DNA of 48,629 nt from an uncultured Prevotellaceae bacterium (GCA_900316975.1 ONFA01000030.1:1-48629), one strand, 5' to 3'; shown: positions 31,523 to 40,147, counted from the stretch's first letter. A program made the numbers and translations. The notes: generated by a model from the letters alone, not told the origin.

Positions 31523-33719
31523 TGCTTGTCAATATTTGATAGAGCAAGTCAATATTCACATGCTGACGCACATGGTCAGCCAGTTTGTCGTATTGCTCAT
31601 CTTTGAAGGTTTTGTAGTCGAAAGCCTGTGCTTTCTGCTGCATCTTTTCCTTGAAGGGAGTCAGCAGTTTCTCAATGAAGGACTGATTGTCCAAAATGCC
31701 ATGCACATAGGTTCCCATGCAACGGTCATCCACATAGTAGCCGTCTTCTGTGCCGTCATTCAGATGCAAGAGTGGCGATGGAGCAGCACCTTCGATGGGA
31801 TGCGTCTCGCCCATGTGTATCTCGTAGCCACCACCATACTCACACATCACTTGACGTGTCACCTTCTCGCCCGACATGGTCGTGGTGGTGGGCAGCAGTC
31901 CTAATCCCGGCAGACGTTCGATGTTTCCCTCCACATGCATAGGGTCGCACACTTCCACGCCCATCATCTGATAGCCGCCACAGATGCCCATGACGGTGGC
32001 ACCTTGACGATGCGCCCGTATAATTGCCTGTGCCACTCCGTTACGGCGCAGTTCGTAAAGGTCGCTAAGGGTGGATTTACTGCCTGGAATGATAATGATG
32101 TCGCTCTTGAGAAGGTCATCGGTATTGTTGGTGTAGAAAAGATGAACCCGTGGATCACGTTCCAACACATTGAAGTCGGTGAAGTTGGAGAGATGGCGCA
32201 GGAGCACCACAGCCACGTTCACTTTCCCCTGCTCGGCTTGCATAGACTTCACAGCGAGATCCACACTGTCCTCCTCCTCGATGTGGATGTCTTTGTAGTA
32301 AGGCACAACACCCAAGACGGGCACGCCACACAGTTCTTCCAGCATCTTTCTCCCCTCATCAAAGAGGCGAAGGTCACCACGAAACTTATTGATGATGATT
32401 CCTTTGATACGCTTTCGGTCTTCGGGAGTCTGCAAGGCGATGCTGCCATAGACGGAAGCAAACACACCGCCACGGTCGATGTCACCCACCAGAATCACGT
32501 CAGCATGGGCATACCGTGCCATCGGCATGTTCACGAGGTCACTATCACGAAGATTGATTTCGGAGATGCTGCCCGCCCCTTCCATCACAATGGGATTGAA
32601 GCGTTGGGAGAGACGGTCAAAGGCAGCACAGACCTCTTGGCGGAAGTCGATAGACCCTCTCCCCGACCCTCCCCCATAATGGGGAGGGAGACCATCCGGA
32701 TGGTTCTCCCCATTATGGGGGAGATGTCTGTTAGGACAGAGAGGGTCTTTTCTCCAGAAATCGTAGGCATCCCTATTTCCAATAGGCATACCGTTGAGCA
32801 CCACTTGACTGGTGTGGTCACTTTGGGGCTTCAGAAGGAGGGGGTTCATATCTGTGTGGCAAGGGATGCCTGCCGCTTCTGCTTGCACGGCTTGGGCACG
32901 ACCAATCTCCAGCCCTTCAGGGGTGGCGAAGGAGTTCAATGCCATGTTCTGCGCCTTGAAGGGGGCGGGATGAAAACCATCCTGCAAGAAAATACGGCAC
33001 AATGCCGTGGCAAGAATGCTCTTACCCACGTCGCTGCCAGTACCTGCCAACATGATGGGGCGAAGAGAGACCCTCCCCTCACCCTCCCTACAGGGAGGGG
33101 GCAATATCTCTGTCAATGAGGGGACAACAGAACCTGTAACCACCCCCTCCCTGTATGGAGGGTGAGGGGAGGGGCTTTTTATATTATATATATGTGTATA
33201 ACTTGCCAGCACGTTCTTATGCATGAACACAGGCGTGGGCACGGGTTCGCCTTTGGCATTATAGACCTGCACGATGGACTTGGGCACTTCGCCCAAGAAC
33301 TGTGTGTAGTGGAACTCGTGTCCTCGGTACTCACAACCATCAAGCACGAAACGGCGATAACCCAAGGAGAGTTTGCGGTCTGCTTTTCTTGCCGTGATGC
33401 GATAAGGCAAGACACCACACATAGGGTATTCGCCTTCATCAGTCACGATGCTTTGGCACAGATACATCATGCCACCACACTCTGCCACAATGCGTCCTCC
33501 CCTCTCGGCATAGTCACGAATGCTTTTCCTCGTCCGTTCCGCTTTCACCAATGCCTCCAGATGCTTCTCTGGATAACCACCAGGGAGATAGAGAAAGTCG
33601 CAGTCTGGCGGTAAGGGTTCGTTGGCCTCAGGGTCAAAGAAACAGACCTTGCCCATGCGGTCAAGCGTTTCTTGATAGAGGAACGAAAAAGACTCTTTGT
33701 TTCTTGCCACGCATATCAT
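31515..33719 (-). CDS. cobQ: Fusion: CbiA glutamine-amidotransferase domain + cobyric acid synthase CobQ/CbiP
   Basis: 734 residues. Residues 1-180 are the C-terminal GATase domain of cobyrinate a,c-diamide synthase (CVARNKESFSFLY, YLPGGYPEKH, catalytic Cys81 in AECGGMMYL, HEFHYTQF). Residues about 182-216 come from a palindromic element (33071-33173). Residues about 219-734 are a full CobQ/CbiP: ATPase part (MLAGTGSDVGKSILATALCR, MNPLLLKPQSD, EGAGSISEINL) and its own GATase (ICGGYQMMG near 578, GTYVHGI). A second element (32652-32748) adds about 32 residues near 325-356. The start ATG at 33717-33719 overlaps the stop of the N-domain gene as ATGA. Splitting of CbiA may be a one-base deletion in a CbiA-CobQ fusion. 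Confidence 0.88.
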   Translation of the reverse strand: MICVARNKESFSFLYQETLDRMGKVCFFDPEANEPLPPDCDFLYLPGGYPEKHLEALVKAERTRKSIRDYAERGGRIVAECGGMMYLCQSIVTDEGEYPMCGVLPYRITARKADRKLSLGYRRFVLDGCEYRGHEFHYTQFLGEVPKSIVQVYNAKGEPVPTPVFMHKNVLASYTHIYNIKSPSPHPPYREGVVTGSVVPSLTEILPPPCREGEGRVSLRPIMLAGTGSDVGKSILATALCRIFLQDGFHPAPFKAQNMALNSFATPEGLEIGRAQAVQAEAAGIPCHTDMNPLLLKPQSDHTSQVVLNGMPIGNRDAYDFWRKDPLCPNRHLPHNGENHPDGLPPHYGGGSGRGSIDFRQEVCAAFDRLSQRFNPIVMEGAGSISEINLRDSDLVNMPMARYAHADVILVGDIDRGGVFASVYGSIALQTPEDRKRIKGIIINKFRGDLRLFDEGRKMLEELCGVPVLGVVPYYKDIHIEEEDSVDLAVKSMQAEQGKVNVAVVLLRHLSNFTDFNVLERDPRVHLFYTNNTDDLLKSDIIIIPGSKSTLSDLYELRRNGVAQAIIRAHRQGATVMGICGGYQMMGVEVCDPMHVEGNIERLPGLGLLPTTTTMSGEKVTRQVMCEYGGGYEIHMGETHPIEGAAPSPLLHLNDGTEDGYYVDDRCMGTYVHGILDNQSFIEKLLTPFKEKMQQKAQAFDYKTFKDEQYDKLADHVRQHVNIDLLYQILTSND
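32652..32748. repeat. Palindromic element inside cobQ
   Basis: Outer arms AGACCCTCT/AGAGGGTCT (32652-32660, 32740-32748). Perfect 18-bp inner arms CTCCCCCATAATGGGGAG (32669-32686) and its reverse complement (32706-32723). Centre ACCATCCGGATGGT. In frame; same family as 14093-14211. Confidence 0.92.
33071..33173. repeat. Palindromic element at the GATase-CobQ junction
   Basis: 31-bp arms at 33071-33101 and 33143-33173, complementary at 30 of 31 positions, with a 41-bp centre. GC-rich, built of CCCTCC/GGAGGG blocks. It is the linker between the CbiA GATase domain and CobQ and contains no stop codon in the coding frame. Confidence 0.92.
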
Positions 33720-34369
33720 AGTTCCAACAATCTTTGCCAATTCACTTTTTCTTCCAACAACGAAAGCAGCGTTTCCGTCTCAGCCTTTTCGGAGAAATCC
33801 AACCCTAAATAGCGGGAGCCTTGTTCCAGTTCAACCCTCTTGGGTAAGAATCCCAAACACTCCACCTGCAAATCATCGCACACCTGACGCAACATCTCCT
33901 GATGGCGTTGTGACCCCACCTTGTTGAAAATGACTCCTGCGATATGCACATCCTCCTGAAAATGCAGGAAACCCGACAACAATGCCGCCATCGAATAGGC
34001 GGCTGACTTGGCATCGACCACCAGCACCACCGACACACCCAACACACGAGCAATCTCAGCCGACGAACCTTTGTCGCGGTCATAGCCATCGAATAGTCCC
34101 ATCATCCCTTCCACAATGCACACATCTGCATCCTCACCATACTGGGCGAAGAGTTCCTTCACATGCTCTTTCGATGCCATGAATGTGTCGAGATTGATGC
34201 TTGGACGACCACACACCGCCTCATGAAACTTCGTGTCAATGTAATCAGGTCCGCACTTGAAAGGTTGCACCTTCAGTCCTTTCCTCACCAGCAATGCCAT
34301 CAGCCCTCGAGCAATGGTTGTCTTGCCCGAGCCACTTGTGGGTGCTGCTATGAGGAAACTTTTTGTCAT
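33716..34369 (-). CDS. cbiA: Cobyrinate a,c-diamide synthase, ATPase domain only (CbiA N-terminal half)
   Basis: 217 residues. P-loop APTSGSGKTT (9-18), CGPDYIDTKFH (about 39-49), VEGMMGLFDGYD (about 86-97) and VVDAKSAAYSMAALL are CbiA/CobB signatures. The protein stops after VNWQRLLEL, just where other CbiA proteins pass into the GATase domain; that domain is at the start of the next gene in the -1 frame with an ATGA overlap. The complete enzyme would need both products, or ribosomal frameshifting. The ATG at 34367-34369 lies only 7 nt from a -7 promoter element. First gene of the minus cobalamin unit. Confidence 0.88.
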   Translation of the reverse strand: MTKSFLIAAPTSGSGKTTIARGLMALLVRKGLKVQPFKCGPDYIDTKFHEAVCGRPSINLDTFMASKEHVKELFAQYGEDADVCIVEGMMGLFDGYDRDKGSSAEIARVLGVSVVLVVDAKSAAYSMAALLSGFLHFQEDVHIAGVIFNKVGSQRHQEMLRQVCDDLQVECLGFLPKRVELEQGSRYLGLDFSEKAETETLLSLLEEKVNWQRLLEL

Positions 34370-34376
34370 CGGAATG

Positions 34377-34384
34377 CAAAGATA
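34377..34384 (-). promoter_or_regulatory. -7 element immediately before cbiA
   Basis: TATCTTTG (minus) fits TAnnTTTG with only 7 nt to the cbiA ATG, so the mRNA would be leaderless or nearly so. TTTC is present about 20 bp further upstream, within the AATTAGA repeats. Confidence 0.6.
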
Positions 34385-34392
34385 GGCATTTT

Positions 34393-34490
34393 AATTAGGA
34401 ATTAGAAATTAGAAATTAGGAATTGTCACTTTCCCGATGAAAAAACACATTGAACAACAAATAATTCCTAATTCCTAATTCCTAATTCCT
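34393..34490. repeat. AATTCCT/AATTAGG heptamer palindrome between the divergent cobalamin units
   Basis: Left arm: AATTAGG, AATTAGA twice, AATTAGG (34393-34424). Right arm: four AATTCCT units (34463-34490). The arms are roughly complementary, separated by 38 bp. It covers the -33 regions of both divergent promoters. Confidence 0.85.
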
Positions 34491-34500
34491 AACTTTTTCT

Positions 34501-34508
34501 TATCTTTG
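34501..34508 (+). promoter_or_regulatory. -7 element of the riboswitch-btuB transcript
   Basis: TATCTTTG fits TAnnTTTG, about 20 bp before the riboswitch. No TTTG at 19 bp; the -33 region is AATTCCT repeats. Confidence 0.55.
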
Positions 34509-34519
34509 CCACTGAATTT

Positions 34520-34668
34520 GGTAATCGAGCATTTCGATGTAAGGGAATCCGGTGAAAAACCGGGGCTGTACCTGCAGCTGTAATCCCCTCTTTTGAACGT
34601 CTGTTCACAAAAGCCACTGAGGAATCGGGAAGGCGAACAGGCAGGGGGAAAGCCAGAAGACCTGCCAA
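34520..34668 (+). promoter_or_regulatory. Cobalamin (AdoCbl) riboswitch
   Basis: Carries the conserved blocks in order: GGGAA..CCGGTGAAAAACCGG, GGCTGTACCTGCAGCTGTAA (34563-34582), GCCACTGAGGAATCGGGAAGG, and the B12 box AGCCAGAAGACCTGCC (34651-34666). It is placed between a -7 element and the start codon of the BtuB-like receptor 56 bp downstream. No terminator hairpin with a T run follows, so control is probably at translation initiation, as for most Bacteroidetes cobalamin riboswitches. It should repress the receptor - CbiK - receptor genes when cobalamin is plentiful. Confidence 0.93.
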
Positions 34669-34724
34669 AACACTCATCATGCACACACCACGCACAGGAC
34701 CATGCGTGAACATGCACAAGGCTT

Positions 34725-36866
34725 ATGAAGAAATGGCTTCTAGGGATGGTACTTATGTGCCTTACCCAAACATTGTCGGCACAAGACATTCTGAGGGAAG
34801 ACTCCCTGCAAGAAGTGGTCGTGACAGGTACTGGAACACAGCACCTGCTGAAAGATGCGCCCGTGCAGACAGAGGTCATCAACAAACAAATGTTGCAAAA
34901 CTATAGCGGTCAGTCTCTGGAGGACATTCTCGGAGGACTTACATCTTCTTTTTCGTTTAACGAGGGAGACATGGGGAGTCAGATGCAGATGAACGGTCTG
35001 GGTAATTCTTACATCCTCATCCTCATTGATGGCAAACGCATCCACGGCGACAATGGCGGTGAGAACGACCTTTCACTTATCGACCCGCACAACATCGAAA
35101 AGATTGAGATTGTGAAGGGAGCCTCTTCCGCACTCTATGGTTCTGATGCCATTGCTGGAGTCATCAACATCATCACCAAGCGGCATGACACCGAAGGCAT
35201 CCTGCTGGAGAACACCACCCGTGGAGGCTCTCATGGCGAACTGCGTCAGCACAACGGCATCGCCCTCAACTTGGGTAAACTCAGCAGTTATACAAACTTC
35301 CAACTGCAGCACTCCGACGGTTGGCAGAACACCTCACGCGAAGACCCTCGTCAGACGGAGTTCCTCATTACTGATTCGCGCAACAAGACCGTCAACCGCC
35401 ACACCAACTGGCAAGTATCTGAACGCCTCACCTACTCCATCAACAACCACATAGAACTCTATGCAGACGGCAGCATCTACCGCAAGCGCATCTACCGACC
35501 CAGCGGCCACCATCCTGGCGTGGACGTAAAGACGTATGACCTGCGCTACAACAACGCTTCTGTCTCTGCAGGTGGTAAGTGGAAACTAGGCGGCACAGAC
35601 CTCATCACGCTCGATGTGGATTGGAACCGTCACGCCTACTACTACGACTTCACTGATGTGACACTCACCGACGGATTCCACAACGGGCAGCCAACCTCCT
35701 ACTTCCCCTATTATCCGGGACAATCGCAGTTGCAAAGTGACCAACAGCGCACAATGGCACACCTGAAGGGCGTGTTCACCTTGCCCGCAGACAACCGTCT
35801 GAGCGCTGGCATTGAATGGCGGTACGATTGGCTCAAGGCTCCCAATCGCGTGAAAGGGGGCAAGGCGACAGACAACACAGAAGCACTCTACGTGCAGGAT
35901 GAATACACACCCCTAAATTGGCTCAACATCACCGCCGGTCTCCGTCTGAACCGCAACGAGCAGTTCGGCTGGCGACTCACACCCAAAGTGTCAGCAATGG
36001 TAAAGGCAGGTGACGACTGGCGCATCCGCGCAGCATGGAGCCAAGGCTTCAAGACCCCTACTCCCAAGGAACTCCACTACCGATATGTGCGAGATATGAA
36101 CGGCACCTATCTCTTCCTTGGCAACACCAACCTCAAACCTCAATCCAGCAACTACTTCTCGCTGGGCATCGAGTACAATCACGGAGGGTTCTCAGCCACC
36201 GCCACGGGATACTACAATCAAGTGGACGATATGATAGCCCTCGTCACCATCCCCAATAGCGAGGCACCCGCCGACCTATACACACAATATCTTCCTCTGA
36301 AGACACGACAATACAAGAATCTGGAGTCTGCCAAGACATACGGAGTCGATGTGAACATGCGCTACCGCATCAACCGCGAATGGACAGCAGGAATCAGTTA
36401 CAACTATCTGGACACCGATGCAAAACTCTACAACAGCGAAAAGGATATCCTGCAGAATGTGGTTATCGACGGTATGGCACACCACAAAGGCAACTGCTAC
36501 GTGACATGGAACCACACCATGAAGAACGAAAACACGTGGGGCGCTGGAGTTTATGGACGTGCATCCACCAAGCGATACTACCAACTCAACGGGAACGGCA
36601 AAGGCTATAACCTGTGGAGGCTCACGGGCAACTACTCTTTCAGCCTAAAGCACGGCAAGCAGCGTCCCCTGACATTCAACCTCGAAGCTGGTGTGGACAA
36701 CATCTTCAACTATATTGACAAGACTGACCACGGCCTCCACCTTGGCACCACCAACCCTGGCACTACGTTCTATGCCGCCTTTACTATCCGATTCAACCAC
36801 GGCAAGAAGCTTTTTAACAACTATAAGTCTAACTCTTTAAATCAAAACAACAATGAAGAAAATTAA
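34725..36866 (+). CDS. btuB: TonB-dependent outer-membrane receptor, BtuB-like
   Basis: 713 residues; imports a corrinoid across the outer membrane. Signal peptide about 1-19 (MKKWLLGMVLMCLTQTLSAQ). The plug domain (about 28-140) has the TonB-box-like LQEVVVTGTG and plug motifs QSLEDILGGL, GLGNSYILILIDGKRI and GASSALYGSDAIAGVINIIT. A 22-strand barrel follows; the terminal strand ends YAAFTIRFNHGKK, with an extra 20 residues that overlap cbiK by 14 bp. The riboswitch directly upstream supports a corrinoid or precursor as substrate. Confidence 0.9.
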   Translation: MKKWLLGMVLMCLTQTLSAQDILREDSLQEVVVTGTGTQHLLKDAPVQTEVINKQMLQNYSGQSLEDILGGLTSSFSFNEGDMGSQMQMNGLGNSYILILIDGKRIHGDNGGENDLSLIDPHNIEKIEIVKGASSALYGSDAIAGVINIITKRHDTEGILLENTTRGGSHGELRQHNGIALNLGKLSSYTNFQLQHSDGWQNTSREDPRQTEFLITDSRNKTVNRHTNWQVSERLTYSINNHIELYADGSIYRKRIYRPSGHHPGVDVKTYDLRYNNASVSAGGKWKLGGTDLITLDVDWNRHAYYYDFTDVTLTDGFHNGQPTSYFPYYPGQSQLQSDQQRTMAHLKGVFTLPADNRLSAGIEWRYDWLKAPNRVKGGKATDNTEALYVQDEYTPLNWLNITAGLRLNRNEQFGWRLTPKVSAMVKAGDDWRIRAAWSQGFKTPTPKELHYRYVRDMNGTYLFLGNTNLKPQSSNYFSLGIEYNHGGFSATATGYYNQVDDMIALVTIPNSEAPADLYTQYLPLKTRQYKNLESAKTYGVDVNMRYRINREWTAGISYNYLDTDAKLYNSEKDILQNVVIDGMAHHKGNCYVTWNHTMKNENTWGAGVYGRASTKRYYQLNGNGKGYNLWRLTGNYSFSLKHGKQRPLTFNLEAGVDNIFNYIDKTDHGLHLGTTNPGTTFYAAFTIRFNHGKKLFNNYKSNSLNQNNNEEN

Positions 36867-37998
36867 GCACTTCATGATGGCTGCAGTAGCCCTCATGGTA
36901 GCTATGAGCTTCACCGCTTGTAGCAACGATGACAACAACTCATCGAATTACGAACGTTATCAGCAGGAAGTGAACGCTGCTGTCAACCGTCAAAAGAGCA
37001 GCAACAAAGTCATCCTGCTCGTGGCCTTTGGTTCTACATGGCAGCAGGCCTACGACACCTTCGACACCATCCTCGATGAGTACAAGAAGGAATTCCCCGG
37101 ATGGGATGTTTATCTCTCCTTCTCTTCAGCCATTTGCATCAACCAGGCACGTGCTGGCGAACACGCAAAAGACCCCGACACCCCCGCAGAAGTGCGCAAT
37201 TACTACGACCCCGAGCACTGGCTCACCGCTATTGGCAAAGCTAACTACAAGACGATTGTGGTGCAGTCACTCCAAGTTATTCCTGGCGAAGAGTACCGCC
37301 GTGTGCGCGACTCCTACGTCAAGGACTTCATGAACAACAAAAACAACGACTTCACCGAGGATTACATGCACAGCATCGACAAGCAGGTAGCTGTCGGCGT
37401 TCCATTGATGGGTAATGACGATGACGTGGATGCACTGGCCAACATCCTCGTAAACGAGAGTGACATAAAGTCCATGATTAACAACGGTACTGTAGTGGCA
37501 TTCATGGGACACGGCAACCCCGAAGACTACGACTACTATGGTGCCAACGTGCGCTATACGGAGTTGGAAAATGCTCTCCAAGCTCTGTATCCCAAGAAGT
37601 TCTATGTCGGCACAGTAGATATGCCAGGCAACTTTGTGGATGATGTTTACGACCGCATGGCGAACAGAGACGGTATCACTTCTGGAAGCGTACAGTTCTA
37701 CCCACTCATGTCTATCGCAGGTGACCACGCTCACAACGATATGGCCGACGAGGACGATCCTGAGAGCTGGTACTCACTCTTCAAGGAATGGGGCTACGAG
37801 GCTTCTGCCTACGAGACCATCTATCCTAAGAGCGCAGCCTGCTACACCAAGTATGTGGCTGGCACCGACTACATCCCAGCCCTTGGCGAACGTGCGGCAG
37901 TACGCGCGCTGTGGATGCAGCACACTCAAGATGCCATCGACGCCATCGAGAATGGTGACGGTCTCTCCACACCCACTACAGAAGTGGAAGAGGAGTAA
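36853..37998 (+). CDS. cbiK: Exported sirohydrochlorin cobaltochelatase CbiK (lipoprotein form)
   Basis: Inserts Co2+ into sirohydrochlorin. 381 residues. Unlike cytoplasmic CbiK (about 265), it starts with a lipoprotein signal MKKIKHFMMAAVALMVAMSF with Cys23 in FTACSND and a Ser/Asn linker, so it should be anchored on the periplasmic side. The chelatase fold starts at KVILLVAFGSTW (about 56-67). The metal and substrate histidines are visible in FMGHGNP (about 219-225) and AGDHAHNDM (about 291-299). Desulfovibrio has a periplasmic CbiK that also binds haem. Placement between two TonB receptors under a cobalamin riboswitch suggests it treats imported tetrapyrroles; inference. Confidence 0.88.
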   Translation: MKKIKHFMMAAVALMVAMSFTACSNDDNNSSNYERYQQEVNAAVNRQKSSNKVILLVAFGSTWQQAYDTFDTILDEYKKEFPGWDVYLSFSSAICINQARAGEHAKDPDTPAEVRNYYDPEHWLTAIGKANYKTIVVQSLQVIPGEEYRRVRDSYVKDFMNNKNNDFTEDYMHSIDKQVAVGVPLMGNDDDVDALANILVNESDIKSMINNGTVVAFMGHGNPEDYDYYGANVRYTELENALQALYPKKFYVGTVDMPGNFVDDVYDRMANRDGITSGSVQFYPLMSIAGDHAHNDMADEDDPESWYSLFKEWGYEASAYETIYPKSAACYTKYVAGTDYIPALGERAAVRALWMQHTQDAIDAIENGDGLSTPTTEVEEE

Positions 37999-38029
37999 TG
38001 ATGACTGAAATATTCTCCTATAATTATCA

Positions 38030-40099
38030 ATGAAAAAAGTGTTTATGTTGGCAGTGCTCCTCGTTGAGGGGGGCACTGCTTTTGCACAAGTGCACAGGAT
38101 GGAGCGCATAGACTCCACCGCCACAGAGCGCACTTACAACCTCAACCCAGTCGTGGTGACAGGTTCGGGCCACCACCAGCGACTCAAATCCACCGCCACA
38201 CCCGTGCGTGTGCTTTCGGCTCAAGAGATTCACGAGCAGGGCATCAGCACCTTCGACGGTGCCATCACGCGCATGCTGCCGCAGGTGTCGATGTCGCCCA
38301 ACTCGATGGGCACGTTCCTCCGTCTCAACGGACTGGGTAACAAGTACATCCTCATCCTCGTCAACGGACAGAAACTGACGGGCGACATCTCGAACAACAT
38401 CGACCTGAACCGCATCAACATGGCACGCGTGAAGCGCATCGAGGTGCTGGACGGGGCGGCCTCGTCGCTCTATGGCTCTGATGCCATTGCCGGTGTCATC
38501 AACATCATCACCGACCAGCCCACACAGAACTTGGGGAGCGTGGAGAGTAACACCCGTGTGTCGGGTAAGGGTCAACTGACCGAGGCGGTCACGCTCAACA
38601 TCTTCACTCATGGCTTCGGCTCCTACACCTCCTTCACCCACGACCGCGCTAACAGTTACCGCATCAATGGGCTGGAGTATGTGAAAGGCTCCGACACCGA
38701 GACACAGCCCAGCATCTCACCTCTCTACACGGGTTACCGCTCCGACCTCGTGGCGCAGAAATTCACCTACTCACCCAACGACAAGTTGGCGCTCAACGCT
38801 GGTTTTGACTATTCGTACAAAATCACCGACCGCCCCAACACCAACCCCGACGTGACGGGCGGCACTGACTATGAGATGCAGTACAAGGGCTTCCGTTGGA
38901 ACGTGGGCGGCATCTACAAGTTCACCCCCAAGAACTCCCTGCAAGCCACCTTCACTGCCGACCGTTTCCGCTACGGCAAGGAGTATGACATGGAGACCAA
39001 GAGCAACGAGGTGGGCGACTTTGTGCTGTCGAAAAAGCAGCATGCTTACGAGACCGATGTGAAGACCATTCTCGGTCTGGCGAAAGGTGGCACCACCATC
39101 TTTGGCATGAACTGGCGAAAGGACTGCCTCTTTGCCACTTCGGGCAACATCGACCAGAGCGCCCACACGCTCGCCTTCTACGGCCAGCACGAGCAGAAGT
39201 TCCTGCAAGATTTCACGGCTACAGTCGGTGCCCGCATCACTCACCACGAAACCTTCGGCGATCACTTCACGCCCAAAGCCACGCTGATGTATGCCCCCGG
39301 AGCCTTCCGTTTCCGTGCCACCTACTCTGCAGGTTTCCGTGCTCCAGGATTGGACGAACTGTACTATCACTATTACTCTGTCAATCGCGGCAAACCGCAG
39401 ATTTCGTTTGGCAATCACGACCTGAAACCAGAGAAGAGTCACTACTTCTCCCTCAATGCTGAATATCATACCGAATGGCTGATGGCGAGCGTGACGGGCT
39501 ACTTCAACCGCATCAACGACATGGTGGTGAAACAGAACATCAAGGTAGATGACGATTCACGAGCCATGCTGCAAGAGGAATTCCCTGAAATGAGCAACGA
39601 AGAGGCTTCCAAATTAGCAAGTTATGCCCTCTATCAGAACAGCGAAAAAGGCGATGTGAAAGGGGTGCAGGTGAATGTATCGGTCAATCTGTTCGAGGGC
39701 TTCAACCTCTCTGCCAACTGGGCTTATGCCTATGCCCGCACAAAGAGCGGTGAAGACTGGAGTGTGCTGGAGCGCAGCATTCGCAATGCTGCCACCATTG
39801 CCGCCAACTATCACCATGCATGGGACCGCTATGCGCTGAACGTGAACTTGAATGGTCGTCTCCAGTCGAAGACCTACTATACAGGCTCCTATGAGAATGC
39901 ACCAGGCTTCGGTATCTGGAATCTCAACACCACCCACACCCTGGACCTCACGAAATGGGCACTCATCGAACCCAGCGTCGGCATTGACAACCTCTTCGAC
40001 AAGACTGATCACCGCATCGACTCATCTGTGCGCAAATATGCCCTTTACAATCCTGGGCGCATGTTCACCATCGGTCTGAAGGTGCGCTTCAAGCAGTAA
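38030..40099 (+). CDS. TonB-dependent outer-membrane receptor, second copy
   Basis: 689 residues. Signal peptide (MKKVFMLAVLLVEGGTAFAQ). Plug domain about 35-155 with NPVVVTGSGHHQRLKSTATP, GLGNKYILILVNGQKL and GAASSLYGSDAIAGVINIIT, close to the plug of the first receptor. The barrel ends ALYNPGRMFTIGLKVRFKQ with terminal aromatic-polar alternation. 31 bp after cbiK and so under the same riboswitch. It may take a related corrinoid, haem-like or cobalt-tetrapyrrole ligand. Barrel sequences of the two receptors are clearly different, so substrates may differ. Confidence 0.88.
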   Translation: MKKVFMLAVLLVEGGTAFAQVHRMERIDSTATERTYNLNPVVVTGSGHHQRLKSTATPVRVLSAQEIHEQGISTFDGAITRMLPQVSMSPNSMGTFLRLNGLGNKYILILVNGQKLTGDISNNIDLNRINMARVKRIEVLDGAASSLYGSDAIAGVINIITDQPTQNLGSVESNTRVSGKGQLTEAVTLNIFTHGFGSYTSFTHDRANSYRINGLEYVKGSDTETQPSISPLYTGYRSDLVAQKFTYSPNDKLALNAGFDYSYKITDRPNTNPDVTGGTDYEMQYKGFRWNVGGIYKFTPKNSLQATFTADRFRYGKEYDMETKSNEVGDFVLSKKQHAYETDVKTILGLAKGGTTIFGMNWRKDCLFATSGNIDQSAHTLAFYGQHEQKFLQDFTATVGARITHHETFGDHFTPKATLMYAPGAFRFRATYSAGFRAPGLDELYYHYYSVNRGKPQISFGNHDLKPEKSHYFSLNAEYHTEWLMASVTGYFNRINDMVVKQNIKVDDDSRAMLQEEFPEMSNEEASKLASYALYQNSEKGDVKGVQVNVSVNLFEGFNLSANWAYAYARTKSGEDWSVLERSIRNAATIAANYHHAWDRYALNVNLNGRLQSKTYYTGSYENAPGFGIWNLNTTHTLDLTKWALIEPSVGIDNLFDKTDHRIDSSVRKYALYNPGRMFTIGLKVRFKQ

Positions 40100-40147
40100 C
40101 ACGAGATGATTCATCACAGATTTTCAAAATCGCACCCCTCGACTACG

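Noticed and set aside
31935..33119. 394-codon plus-strand open frame opposite cobQ
   Set aside because: Antisense to a confidently identified gene; its translation is His-rich and repeat-derived, without promoter or family features.
34679..34906. 75-codon open frame starting just after the riboswitch and overlapping the btuB start
   Set aside because: Different frame from btuB, no ribosome-binding context and no similarity; most of it is the out-of-frame start of the receptor gene.
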